DNA from: Pseudomonas marvdashtae | Lineage (GTDB): Bacteria; Pseudomonadota; Gammaproteobacteria; Pseudomonadales; Pseudomonadaceae | Assembly (NCBI RefSeq): GCF_014268655.2 | Contig: NZ_JABWQX020000001.1 | Coordinates: 3,440,001 to 3,504,000, forward strand | DNA: 64,000 nucleotides | Direction of reading: 5' to 3' | Part shown: one piece after another, positions 35,122 to 43,773 of the stretch | Numbering within the stretch: the first letter of the stretch is position 1 | Layout of the letters: the number at the start of each line of letters is the position of its first letter | Program-made: the position numbers and the translations under genes | The notes under the pieces: generated by a model | The model's input: only the letters and a program-made list of their open reading frames with translations | Told to the model about the DNA's origin: nothing | Database searches by the model: none

Positions 35122-36117
35122 TCAGGTGTCCGCTTTTGGGCGACCGCTAGCCTTGCGCCCCACCCCAAGACAAAACATCTTTCGATAATCAGAAGGCGAC
35201 GTTCCCAGATGCATCCCAAAATGCTGCCTCAATGACAATGACGTCCCGAATCCCACCTCCCCTGCGATGCATTCAATAGACAACTCAGTCGTTTCCAGCA
35301 ACGCCTGCGCTCTAGCCACTCGTTCTGCGGTCACCCATTTGGATACGGTTGTGCCAGTCGTTTCCTTGAACCGACGGGTAAAAGTCCGCCTGCTCATTTT
35401 CGCCATCCCGGCCAGAACGTCGAGGGAGAGGTCGCTGGACAGGTTCATGCGGGCCCATGTCAGGACGTCGGACAGATGCGTTTCGCCAGGTAATTGCGGC
35501 ACCGGATGCTCAACATACTGCGCTTGGCCTCCGGGCCTGTGGGGTGGTGTCACGAGCATTTTCGCGGTGCGATTCGCCACGTCCGCGCCGAGTCGCTCGC
35601 GTACCAGGTGCAGGCAGCAATCGATTGCCGCGACGGTTCCGGCGGACGTCACGATGTTATCGGCGCTGACGTAAAGCACCTCGGGTTTGAATCGAACCTT
35701 GGGAAAACGTTGCGCAAATTCGTCACGGACGGCCCAGTGGGTGGTTGCCTCCTTTCCATCGAGCAGCCCGGCATCGCCGAGGACGAACGCTCCCAAACAC
35801 AATCCGACGATGAGCTTGCCTTGCGCGTTGGCGAGCTGCAGCGCTTCCACGAGTTGGGGCGATGCGATGAGGGATTGATCGCCCCACGCGGGGATGATGA
35901 TGACGTCGCAGGCTTCCATCAGTTCCAGGCCGAGGCTTATCGCCAGGCCGACGCCTTGGTCGGTACTGACCATCCCGGGCAGTTCTGCGCAGTAATTGAT
36001 TTCATACCGGGGCTCATCGGGCGCGGATTGGACGGTTCCCAATACCATTCCGGGCACGGAAAGGTGGAAAAGGCTGACGCCTTCAAAAGCTAGAACGGCA
36101 ACGCGTATGGGGAGCAT
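35122..36117 (-). CDS. GlxA-type AraC-family transcriptional regulator
   Basis: A 331-residue regulator with an N-terminal DJ-1/PfpI-like amidotransferase-fold domain (about 1-185; VAVLAFEGVSLFHLSVPG, VGLCLGAFVLGDAGLLDG) and a C-terminal AraC double HTH (about 220-320; LDVLAGMAKMSRRTFTRRFKETTG then IAGEVGFGTSLSLRQHF). The LCLG elbow holds the Cys of the fold, but such regulators are ligand sensors rather than proteases. It lies next to, and divergent from, a secreted metallo-hydrolase gene, which it may control. Effector unknown. Confidence 0.92.
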   Translation of the reverse strand: MLPIRVAVLAFEGVSLFHLSVPGMVLGTVQSAPDEPRYEINYCAELPGMVSTDQGVGLAISLGLELMEACDVIIIPAWGDQSLIASPQLVEALQLANAQGKLIVGLCLGAFVLGDAGLLDGKEATTHWAVRDEFAQRFPKVRFKPEVLYVSADNIVTSAGTVAAIDCCLHLVRERLGADVANRTAKMLVTPPHRPGGQAQYVEHPVPQLPGETHLSDVLTWARMNLSSDLSLDVLAGMAKMSRRTFTRRFKETTGTTVSKWVTAERVARAQALLETTELSIECIAGEVGFGTSLSLRQHFGMHLGTSPSDYRKMFCLGVGRKASGRPKADT

Positions 36118-36268
36118 CAGGCAGCCTCAGTTCGCCCCGCAGGGCTCAAGCCGAACAACGTTGATCAGTTGGCCCGATTATATCGAATTATGTCATTTGG
36201 GCCACTGTTGGCCCCGGAGGCATTCGGCAAGAATGGATGCCTCGATGCAACCAACAGGATTGATTCCC

Positions 36269-37159
36269 ATGAAACTCATAACTTTACCGCTTGCCTTCAG
36301 CATTGCTTGTGCCGTCGCCGCTACACCGTCCTTTGCCAGTTCAAACGCGCCCAAGGCGCCTGACGCCTCCCATAAGTTGGATCTGCAGCAGGTTCGTAAC
36401 GCCACGGTGAAAATCACTTACGGTGGTACCACGTTCTTGATTGATCCGATGCTGGCAAAAAAAGGCGCCTACCCGGGTTTTGAAAATACTTATCGAAGCA
36501 ACCTTCGCAATCCCCTGGTTGATCTGACGGAATCGCCAGAGAAAGTTATCGCCGGGGTCGACGCTGTCATCGTCACCCATACGCACCTTGATCACTGGGA
36601 CGATGCCGCGCAAAAAGCGCTGCCTAAAGACATTCCGTTGTTCGCCCAGCATGAAGAAGATGCGCAGCTGATCCGTTCCCAGGGTTTCAAGAACGTACGC
36701 GTGCTGACGGATGAAGCGGAGTTCGGCGGCGTCAAAATCACCAAGACCGGCGGCCAGCATGGCACCGACGAAATGTACGCTGTACCTGCACTCGCAAAAC
36801 CGCTAGGCAAAGCCATGGGCGTGGTTTTCCAGGCGCCGGGCTACAAGACTCTCTACCTGGCCGGTGACACGATCTGGCGTAAAGAGGTCGACCAGGCCAT
36901 CAACCAATACCACCCGGAAGTTATCGTGCTCAATGCCGGCAAGGCAAAAATGGCGGGGTTCGACGGCTCGATCATCATGGGTGAGGAAGATGTGCTTCGC
37001 GCTTCAAAGGCCGCGAAAAACGCGCAGATAGTCGCGGTGCACATGGACGCAATCAACCATATGTCCCTGACGCGTGAAGAGTTGCGCGCCTACGTCAAGA
37101 AGCAAGGGATTGAGGGTCGTGTAGACATTCCGGAAGATGGGGCTTCGCTGGAGTTCTAA
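36269..37159 (+). CDS. Secreted MBL-fold metallo-hydrolase (UlaG-like)
   Basis: A 296-residue protein with a signal peptide (MKLITLPLAFSIACAVAATP, cut near FAS). It carries the metallo-beta-lactamase motif THTHLDHWD, a GGTTFLIDPML strand, GGQHGTDE, LAGDTIWRKE and a late VHMDAINH. The layout is that of UlaG/YtnP-like hydrolases with a dizinc site. ATG 36269 has AGGA nine bases upstream; the longer frame is not supported. Substrate unknown; lactones or phosphodiesters are possible. It is divergent from the GlxA-type regulator and convergent with a thioesterase gene. Confidence 0.9.
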   Translation: MKLITLPLAFSIACAVAATPSFASSNAPKAPDASHKLDLQQVRNATVKITYGGTTFLIDPMLAKKGAYPGFENTYRSNLRNPLVDLTESPEKVIAGVDAVIVTHTHLDHWDDAAQKALPKDIPLFAQHEEDAQLIRSQGFKNVRVLTDEAEFGGVKITKTGGQHGTDEMYAVPALAKPLGKAMGVVFQAPGYKTLYLAGDTIWRKEVDQAINQYHPEVIVLNAGKAKMAGFDGSIIMGEEDVLRASKAAKNAQIVAVHMDAINHMSLTREELRAYVKKQGIEGRVDIPEDGASLEF

Positions 37160-37164
37160 AAATC

Positions 37165-37208
37165 GAAAAGGGACGGGTCTATTTGGCAAGTAAATCCGTC
37201 CGCTTTTC
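37165..37208. terminator. Bidirectional terminator between convergent genes
   Basis: GAAAAGGGACGG (37165-37176) pairs with CCGTCC-G-CTTTTC (37196-37208): a 12-bp stem with one bulge. It lies between the stops at 37159 and 37221 of the two convergent genes, with A/T-rich ends on both sides. Confidence 0.7.
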
Positions 37209-37220
37209 CGAATAGCGATT

Positions 37221-37664
37221 TCACGCTTTCAAGGGAATATTACGCATAGTAACCAAGGCGGTGGCGCAGAGTGTTTCCTTACCTTGTTTTACGGCAAACA
37301 AATCGGCGGCCGCAACCGTGGTGCTATTCGATGCGTTGATGACCCTCCCCCTGGCTAGGAGCTTCTCGCCGTCAGCCGGGGCTATTAATTTGACGGTGAA
37401 ATCCGTAGTCATATTTATCCAGCCCGGCGGCAGCAGGGTCCCAGCGGCCGATCCCCCCGCAAAATCGGCCAATGCTCCGACGATGCCACCTTGAAAATAG
37501 CCATTATGCTGGGTGAGCTCTCTGCGCGCCGGCTGTTCGATTTCACAATGACCCGGCTTCAAATAATTGTAATGAAACCCCAATAGCTTTGCCGCCGGCA
37601 TAGTAAGTACTGCGCCTTGTACGTGCTTATCAAAGTCAGGATTGCTTGCAGCGAAATCTTCCAT
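37221..37664 (-). CDS. PaaI-family thioesterase (hotdog fold)
   Basis: A 147-residue hotdog-fold protein of the PaaI/YbgC-like 4HBT group. The active-site block HNGYFQGGIVGALADFAGGSAAGTLL holds the usual His-Asn-Gly and the catalytic acid (Asp in ALADFAG). PGWINMTTDFTVKLIAPADGEKLLARG is the second conserved strand set. It likely hydrolyses an acyl-CoA thioester. Upstream is a GAAGG-like RBS. The gene is convergent with the metallo-hydrolase. Specific substrate unknown. Confidence 0.88.
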   Translation of the reverse strand: MEDFAASNPDFDKHVQGAVLTMPAAKLLGFHYNYLKPGHCEIEQPARRELTQHNGYFQGGIVGALADFAGGSAAGTLLPPGWINMTTDFTVKLIAPADGEKLLARGRVINASNSTTVAAADLFAVKQGKETLCATALVTMRNIPLKA

Positions 37665-37820
37665 GGCGTTAATCCTTCAAATAATGACCAGGCCTTTTAT
37701 TTCGACGCGCAACCTATAACGCTCCTTGGGCGATAAGTCCAAGGCGTTGCGAAATGAATAAGGCAGCTGAATGTCCGTTGATAGGAAATCTGTTCCCGAA
37801 AATCCCAATGCAATTGACAC

Positions 37821-38549
37821 TCACGCCTGCGCCGAAAATCGCTCCGCAGCCCGCCTCTCAAACATCGCCTGCTCCGTCTCCCGCGTCGCCCGCTCGCCCT
37901 TGTACGCCAGCTGATTGAAAAACAATCCGTCCGAATATTCCTGTATGGACACCGACCCACGGTCTTTCAGCAGCGGGGCCAGATCGATCGTGTTGGCGAA
38001 GTTTTCCTTGGTCAGGCTGTAGAGGCCCAGGTAGCTGCCGGACCATGGCGAGTCTGCGTCGACCAAGTCGATGGAGGCGTCGCGGACTGCGATGGCGGCG
38101 GCTTTCAGGTCCTTCGAGTCGTTGAGCAAGTCGGTCAGCCGCTGGATATCGGAGGTGCTGAGCTGGCCGGCGCTGTTGAGGACTTTCAGGCTGCCATCGG
38201 CTTCGACGGTGAAGCCGTATTTCTTGCCAGCCAAGTCTGGATGGGTCGCCGAAAGCGTGGATTGAAAATCCTCGAACGAGAATTTCAGCGTACTCGTCGC
38301 GCCTTTGAGAATCTCGGCGTATCGAGGAAAGTCCGGTGATTGGGATCGACCGACCCAGGTCTCGATCACCACGGGCATTGGCATCGTCGCCTGGGCTTCT
38401 TCGCTGGGATGGAAGATGGCCGCTGGGCTTGCGTTGGACAGGGCTAGTTTTGCCGCGTCTGTCGGCGCCTGGGTCACGAGCGGTTGCTCGGAGCGCGTCA
38501 GGTTGGTGTTGGCGGGTGGGATATAAGCGGAGCTGACGGAAAGTACCAT
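37821..38549 (-). CDS. Hypothetical protein, Ala/Ser-rich N-terminus
   Basis: A 242-residue protein, with no Sec signal and no cysteine. Residues 1-55 are a low-complexity Ser/Thr/Pro/Ala stretch, as in type III substrates or cell-surface proteins. Later parts are more ordered: FPRYAEILKGATSTLKFSFEDFQSTLS, FTVEADGSLKVLNSAGQLSTSDIQRLTDLLND, and SIQEYSDGLFFNQLAYKGERA. I do not recognise the family. No secretion system genes are nearby; the secretion idea is only a guess from composition. Confidence 0.6.
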   Translation of the reverse strand: MVLSVSSAYIPPANTNLTRSEQPLVTQAPTDAAKLALSNASPAAIFHPSEEAQATMPMPVVIETWVGRSQSPDFPRYAEILKGATSTLKFSFEDFQSTLSATHPDLAGKKYGFTVEADGSLKVLNSAGQLSTSDIQRLTDLLNDSKDLKAAAIAVRDASIDLVDADSPWSGSYLGLYSLTKENFANTIDLAPLLKDRGSVSIQEYSDGLFFNQLAYKGERATRETEQAMFERRAAERFSAQA

Positions 38550-38760
38550 TTCATCGGTCCATGATTGGGGGATTCAGAAGGTTATCGACGGCAACGGATC
38601 CAACTTTAGGAATCGCTCCATTTCGCCTGTTGCAGCTGCGATTCGCTAAATGGCCCCGTCATCCCGCGCCGCACCGACTAAATATGCTCCGCCCCTCTGC
38701 ACCAATGCTCCCAGAGCGTTTCAAGCTTTATCCCTCAGACAAATCCTGCGAAACTTAAAC

Positions 38761-38779
38761 GCTAATCGTTCTCAACATT
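38761..38779. promoter_or_regulatory. Fur-box-like site before the second siderophore receptor
   Basis: GCTAATCGTTCTCAACATT matches the Fur consensus at about 11 of 19 positions and lies 23 bases before the receptor ATG. The 250-bp gap 38550-38801 otherwise shows no feature I can support. Confidence 0.35.
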
Positions 38780-38801
38780 ATTAGCACCTCAGGATTCGCT
38801 C

Positions 38802-40979
38802 ATGCCGACTTGCACCACCGCGCCGCTTCATTTCATCCCTGCCCGCGATCTTTTGGCCATGGCTATCTGCATGGCCACCCTCGCCCCCGCCTACGCCGAG
38901 GACAGCAGCGCCAACCCGCAGAATGCGCAACCGGTCACGCTGGAACTGGGCGCGACTGAGGTCACCGGCAATCAACTTTGGACTACCACGGAAGGCACCG
39001 AGTCCTACACCACTGGCGCGATGTCGACAGCAACCAAGCTGCCGCTGACGATGCGTGAAACCCCACAAGCCGTCACTGTCATCACGCGCCAACGCATGGA
39101 CGATCAGGCGATGACCGACATCAACGACGTGGTGGCTGCGACGCCCGGATTGTTCCTGGATTTTTCCGGTGGCCCTGGCCGGCAGACCTACAAGGCGCGC
39201 GGTTTTGATATTGATAACCTGATGTATGACGGCATCCCGACGGGCTACGACGGCTATTCCGCCGGCTCCCAGCCTAACCTGGCGATGTTTGATCGGGTCG
39301 AGATCGTGCGCGGTGCCACCGGTCTGGTGACGGGCGCGGGCAACCCATCGGCGGCGATCAATCTGGTTCGCAAGCGGCCACTGGCCGAGCAGAAACTCAC
39401 CTTGACCGGTGCGGCCGGCAGTTGGGACGACTACCGTGGCGAGGTCGATGCCTCCAGCCCGCTCAACGACAGTGGCACGCTGCGCGGCCGGGTCGTGACG
39501 TCTTACCGCGACGCCAACAGCTTCATCGATAATGTCGAAGAGGATCACGGCCTGTTTTATGCGGTCACCGAAGCAGACCTGAGCGAAGACACCACCCTGA
39601 CCCTGGGTTTTTCCCATCAGAAGGACAAGACCAATCACTTCTGGGGCGCCTCGATGATCGGCCAGGACGGCCATCACTTGGACCTGCCGCGTTCTTACAA
39701 TCCGGGCACCGATTGGGAGAACAAGGATCAGGAGATCAATACGGTATTCGCCGAGGTCCGTCATCGCCTGGCCAACGACTGGAACCTTCAGGTCAACGCC
39801 AACTATTCCGAACAGGACGCATTGTTTTCCGGCTCCTACCAATCGCGCTGGGTCAACAACACATTGGCCCGCACGGTCTACCAAGCGACCTACGATGAAA
39901 ACCAGGCCGGCGTGGATGCCTTTGCCAGCGGGCCCTTCGAGGCGTTCGGGCGTACGCATGAACTGGTAGTGGGCGCCAGCAAGCGCATCAAGGACAAGAC
40001 TACCCACAACTACAGCCCGTACAACCTCAATTGGCCGATCAACGCGGGTAAACCGGACTTCGTCCACACCAACAACCAGCGCGACGTGACCACTCAGGAC
40101 GGTGTCTACATCACCACTCGCCTGAGCTTGGCCGACCCTTTGAAGTTGATTCTCGGCGGACGCCTGGACTGGTACGAATACGATAACCGTGATGGCGACG
40201 GCGACTTCAAAGTCACTCGCAACGTCACCCGTTACGCGGGTTTGATCTACGATGTGGACGACCATCATTCGGTCTACGTGAGCTACAGCGACATCTTCAC
40301 GCCGCAGACCGAAAAGGACATCTCTGCCAGCCCGCTCAAGCCAATCATCGGCAAGAACTACGAGATCGGCATCAAGGGTGAGTACTTTGACGGCACGCTC
40401 AATGCGAGCCTGGCGGTGTTCCGCATCGACCAGGAAAACCGCGCCGTGTCGATCGTCACGGGAAACTGCCCCCAGGCAACCTGTAGTGAAGCCTCCGGCG
40501 AGATCCGCAGCCAAGGCATCGACTTCGAACTGCAGGGCGCCTTGACCGAAAACTGGCAGGTCGGCGGTGGCTATACCTACGCGCGAACCCACACCATCAA
40601 GGACGCCGCCAACCCGCAGAAGGTCAACAAGCAGTTCGACCCCGACGTGCCTGAGCATCTGTTCAAGCTGACCACCACCTACAAGTTCCAGGGCCCGCTG
40701 GAAAAACTGCGCGTAGGCGGCAACATCTCTTGGCAGAGCCGCCTGTACAACGACATTAAGCTGGCAGATGGCAGCCAACACCGCCTCGAACAGGGCAGCT
40801 ACGCGGTGACGGACTTAATGGCCGGGTACAGGGTCAGCGAGAACCTGGATTTGCAGGTCAATGCCAACAATATCTTTGACCGCCGTTACTACTCGGCGAT
40901 TGCCACGTCCGCGGATTATGGAGGGGATTCCTATGGCAATCCGCGGAATATGATGTTGACTGCTAAGTACAGTTTCTAG
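38802..40979 (+). CDS. TonB-dependent siderophore receptor (FhuE-like, no signalling domain)
   Basis: A 725-residue outer-membrane receptor. Signal peptide ends near APAYAE; there is no STN domain, since the plug starts soon after (ETPQAVTVITRQRMDDQ, YKARGFDIDNLMYDG, FDRVEIVRGATGLVTGAGNPSAAINLVRKRP). The barrel ends NRYSF-like (TAKYSF), with a C-terminal Phe. A disulfide-capped loop (NCPQATCS) is seen. The plug and loops fit the FhuE/FpvA group for hydroxamate or coprogen siderophores. AGGA precedes the ATG. Iron control by Fur is suggested by the upstream site. Ligand unconfirmed. Confidence 0.94.
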   Translation: MPTCTTAPLHFIPARDLLAMAICMATLAPAYAEDSSANPQNAQPVTLELGATEVTGNQLWTTTEGTESYTTGAMSTATKLPLTMRETPQAVTVITRQRMDDQAMTDINDVVAATPGLFLDFSGGPGRQTYKARGFDIDNLMYDGIPTGYDGYSAGSQPNLAMFDRVEIVRGATGLVTGAGNPSAAINLVRKRPLAEQKLTLTGAAGSWDDYRGEVDASSPLNDSGTLRGRVVTSYRDANSFIDNVEEDHGLFYAVTEADLSEDTTLTLGFSHQKDKTNHFWGASMIGQDGHHLDLPRSYNPGTDWENKDQEINTVFAEVRHRLANDWNLQVNANYSEQDALFSGSYQSRWVNNTLARTVYQATYDENQAGVDAFASGPFEAFGRTHELVVGASKRIKDKTTHNYSPYNLNWPINAGKPDFVHTNNQRDVTTQDGVYITTRLSLADPLKLILGGRLDWYEYDNRDGDGDFKVTRNVTRYAGLIYDVDDHHSVYVSYSDIFTPQTEKDISASPLKPIIGKNYEIGIKGEYFDGTLNASLAVFRIDQENRAVSIVTGNCPQATCSEASGEIRSQGIDFELQGALTENWQVGGGYTYARTHTIKDAANPQKVNKQFDPDVPEHLFKLTTTYKFQGPLEKLRVGGNISWQSRLYNDIKLADGSQHRLEQGSYAVTDLMAGYRVSENLDLQVNANNIFDRRYYSAIATSADYGGDSYGNPRNMMLTAKYSF

Positions 40980-41057
40980 CGGGCGGCTGGCTTGGCAGGG
41001 TTGGTTAGTTCCGATTTTGCCAAGCCTTCGCTGCATCAAGGCTTACCCATTCCCAAG

Positions 41058-41312
41058 TTACCAACTGTCTCGGTAATCGAAGGCTATTTGATAGTCATAG
41101 CGCCCCCAATCAATCGAGTGCTGAAAATGTGGTTGAAGGATTGCTACCCAGTCCACGAGGACATCGAATCCACCATTATTTATATTGTTTTCGAATGGAA
41201 TACCTAAAGCCTCAACGACAGCGCCGTCGTCACCTAAATCTTCTGAGTACTCCTCCCCCTCGAAAGATTCGGTTTGCTTGCTATACCACTCAAGTCTCAG
41301 TTTGAGTCCCAT
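41058..41312 (-). CDS. Colicin E3-type immunity protein
   Basis: An 84-residue acidic protein that matches the cloacin/colicin E3 immunity family almost end to end: MGLKLRLEWYSKQTE, EGEEYSEDLGDDGAVVEALG, NNINNGGFDVLVDWVAILQPHF and FDYRDSW. It binds and blocks the toxin's RNase domain in the producer. GAGGATCAA, a good RBS, lies in the 3' end of the toxin gene, seven bases of gap separating stop and start, the usual layout for bacteriocin/immunity pairs. Confidence 0.93.
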   Translation of the reverse strand: MGLKLRLEWYSKQTESFEGEEYSEDLGDDGAVVEALGIPFENNINNGGFDVLVDWVAILQPHFQHSIDWGRYDYQIAFDYRDSW

Positions 41313-41319
41313 TTGATCC

Positions 41320-42546
41320 TCACAAGTATTTTTTTATGCTGCGGTTTTTTTTGGCGCCATCGGTCTGCTCGCCAGTAATAGGATCGAATGCCCCTAGATG
41401 GCTTCCATCACTCGAGCGATAAGCTTCCAGTTCACCATGTGAAGCGTCCCATTCGTAGATTGTTCTGCCTTTCACATCAAACCAGCGATCCCGTAAGCCT
41501 CCACCTCCTTGCATGGGAGTCTTCTTTTTACCCCTCTTCAAGCCAGGAAAGCCTGTAATTTCATGTGTTTTCGGAGCGGGATGATAGCTATGTCCGCTCT
41601 CGGCTAGCCCCTTTCGGCGAACACCCAAAACCACATAAACCGGCCGAACCCCAGAATCCGCCGGAAACACCAGGATGAAATCCTTGTACTCCGGCGGATA
41701 GATCGGGTTGACGATGATGCTGTCTGCCACTGGCGTCGGCGGGTAGATCCAGATATGCGGGGCTTGGGGCGCGGCCTCCAGGGCGGGGATGCCGAGGGTG
41801 TCGGAGGGGTCGATGGCCGGGGTCCAGATCAGTTCGATGCCGTCGCCTAGGTCGGCGACGTATTGGTCGGCGCGAGGCGTGAATTGGACGACGTCGACCA
41901 TTTCCCAGTCGCGGTTCTGCCCGGTGTAGAAGCCATAGCCCTTGAGGCTGCCGTCGGCCTGTTGCTCGATAGTCAGGCGCATGCGGCTGCGGGCCTGCTT
42001 GAGGTTGCGCAGTTGTTCTTCGCTGTAGAGGGCGCTGTCGCCCAGGCTGGACGGCCAGAGCAAGGCAACGATGCCGGTCAACAGTGCCGCGCCGACCGTG
42101 CCGCCAACTGCTCCAGTCGTTGCCACAGCGGAGCCGCTTAGCGCGAGTCTGCCCAAGGTAACGGGGATTGCACTTGCGCCGATCTGCTTGAGGGGAATGG
42201 TTCCTGCAGCGTCGGGGCTTCTACCGCCCAGCCACGTCAGCTCACCGTACTGCTTGACCAGGTCCGGCGGGATGTAACCGTTGGGGTGGCTGTAATCAAT
42301 GATCCCGTTGGGTAACGCGCAGCTTTTGGCGAATACGGACCCGATAGTGACGAGGGGCTTTTTATCCACCTTGGCCCAGCGTTCTTGCTCATAGGCGGCT
42401 TGGCGGGCAAGCATGGCTTCATGACCGCGTTGGAGCGCTTCGTACTCGGCCACTTCGCTGGAGGTCATGTCTCGATAGGAAGCGGTGTGCCCTTCGCCGG
42501 AACGTGGGTTACGGATCCTGGGCAGGTCTTTTGGGCGTGTGGTCAC
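41320..42546 (-). CDS. S-type pyocin/colicin E3-like ribosomal RNase bacteriocin, short form
   Basis: A 408-residue toxin. The C-terminal 95 residues match the colicin E3 16S-rRNase domain: YHPAPKT, IYEWDASHGELEAYR, SDGSHLGAFDP and RSIKKYL. Catalytic Asp367, His370, Glu374 and Arg402 are present. A pyocin S central domain (about 230-310, VADSIIVNPIYPPEYKDFILVFP) precedes it. The N-terminus is only about 130 polar residues plus a hydrophobic Gly/Ala stretch (about 128-170); the long receptor-binding and translocation region of full pyocins is missing. Start is GTG 42546, with an in-frame TGA close upstream; its RBS is weak. No lysis gene is seen. The immunity gene follows. Confidence 0.9.
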   Translation of the reverse strand: MTTRPKDLPRIRNPRSGEGHTASYRDMTSSEVAEYEALQRGHEAMLARQAAYEQERWAKVDKKPLVTIGSVFAKSCALPNGIIDYSHPNGYIPPDLVKQYGELTWLGGRSPDAAGTIPLKQIGASAIPVTLGRLALSGSAVATTGAVGGTVGAALLTGIVALLWPSSLGDSALYSEEQLRNLKQARSRMRLTIEQQADGSLKGYGFYTGQNRDWEMVDVVQFTPRADQYVADLGDGIELIWTPAIDPSDTLGIPALEAAPQAPHIWIYPPTPVADSIIVNPIYPPEYKDFILVFPADSGVRPVYVVLGVRRKGLAESGHSYHPAPKTHEITGFPGLKRGKKKTPMQGGGGLRDRWFDVKGRTIYEWDASHGELEAYRSSDGSHLGAFDPITGEQTDGAKKNRSIKKYL

Positions 42547-42825
42547 GAGTCGCGAATCTCATCCTGAAAATCCAGGACGGACGCTAACGCAGGCAATAAA
42601 ACCGGCGATGTAGGAGGTTTCCTTTACTACTAGCTCCGTTTTCATCAAGCGTTGTAGGGCCGGGAATCAGCGCTCAAGACTCGCCGGCGAAAACACGGCC
42701 TGCCCCACACGAACATGGCCGGCATGCGGTATCCTGCGTTGCGTAAAACACCATCGCGGCCCGCGGCACGCAATTGCTGTTCACGGCCTTACAAGCAGCC
42801 TTAAAGGTTGCTCCAGGATGTCTGC

Positions 42826-43764
42826 ATGTTGATAGGTCATCGGTTCGAACGCACCGCGCGGGATGACCTGCACATCCACTCGATTAACCGGGTGCAGAGC
42901 GGGTTCGTGCTGCTGACAAGCGCGATGGCTTTGATCTTTCCAGTGGCGGCCGTCCTGGCGATTGCCACAGCAGATTCGCCACTGGCGAGTGTGGACCCGC
43001 TGGCTTCACTTCTGACCGTGCTCGGGCTGCTATTGATTCCTGCCGCTGGCCTGCTCCTACTGATTTACTCCGGCACCCACGAGACCTTGCTGTTATCGCG
43101 CCTGGACGCTGAAGGCAAACGCCGCACCCGAAATTTTTTCGGACGTCGCGAGCGAGTGCATTCGGTGTTCAGGATCGATGCCGCCAAATACCTCGAACTT
43201 CGCCGCCGCCCCGAGGCCGAGCCAGCCCGCACCCAGTTATGGCTGGTGCTGCGCGATGGCACCGAGCATCGCCTGACGACCGACAACGTTCCGGTAACGC
43301 CGGGACGCAAACACACCGACATGTGGTTGAACGAACTGGCCGACTATTTGAAGGTGACAGTCCCCACCGAAGTGGTCATGGGTTCGGCGACCGGCGCGCC
43401 GGCTGCCTATAGGCCAGCTCCAACCCCCGCGAAGATCGCCAGGCAGCGCAAAACAAAGACACCCATGCCTTGCGCTGATACGAGTGATCGACTAGGCATC
43501 CCCGCACGCGCCCTCCTCGCCTTGCTTGGCACCTTCCTCGCAGTGTTCGAGCTGACCCGGATCATCGCATTGATGAGCGCGCTGTTTACCGGGCGACTGC
43601 GCATCGGCATCTCCCGCCCGACGACCTTCTACTGGACCGAGCAACCGATGGCCTTCTCATTCCACGTGCTGATCGGCATAGCCGAGTTGCTGGTTATTGG
43701 CGTCATCGCCTGGGGTTGCCTGCGCGTGGCGATCCAGGGGCGGATGAAATCCGATCCTGGATGA
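42826..43764 (+). CDS. Hypothetical inner-membrane protein
   Basis: A 312-residue protein from ATG 42826, with AGGA nine bases upstream. Two hydrophobic segments (about 28-50 and 62-80) precede a cytoplasmic region of about 150 residues (GTHETLLLSRLDAEGKRRTRNFFGRRERV, LWLVLRDGTEHRLTT) that looks like a small beta-rich PH-like domain. Then two more spans follow near the C-terminus (about 225-250 and 276-300). It may be a membrane protein with a sensor-like domain. No family recognised. It is convergent with the alpha/beta hydrolase gene. Confidence 0.65.
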   Translation: MLIGHRFERTARDDLHIHSINRVQSGFVLLTSAMALIFPVAAVLAIATADSPLASVDPLASLLTVLGLLLIPAAGLLLLIYSGTHETLLLSRLDAEGKRRTRNFFGRRERVHSVFRIDAAKYLELRRRPEAEPARTQLWLVLRDGTEHRLTTDNVPVTPGRKHTDMWLNELADYLKVTVPTEVVMGSATGAPAAYRPAPTPAKIARQRKTKTPMPCADTSDRLGIPARALLALLGTFLAVFELTRIIALMSALFTGRLRIGISRPTTFYWTEQPMAFSFHVLIGIAELLVIGVIAWGCLRVAIQGRMKSDPG

Positions 43765-43773
43765 CGAGCACGC

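Noticed and set aside
42571..42600. Possible pyocin P-box (ATTGCCTGCGTTAGCGT on the minus strand) before the bacteriocin gene
   Set aside because: Only a loose fit to ATTG/GT repeats; I could not distinguish it from chance.
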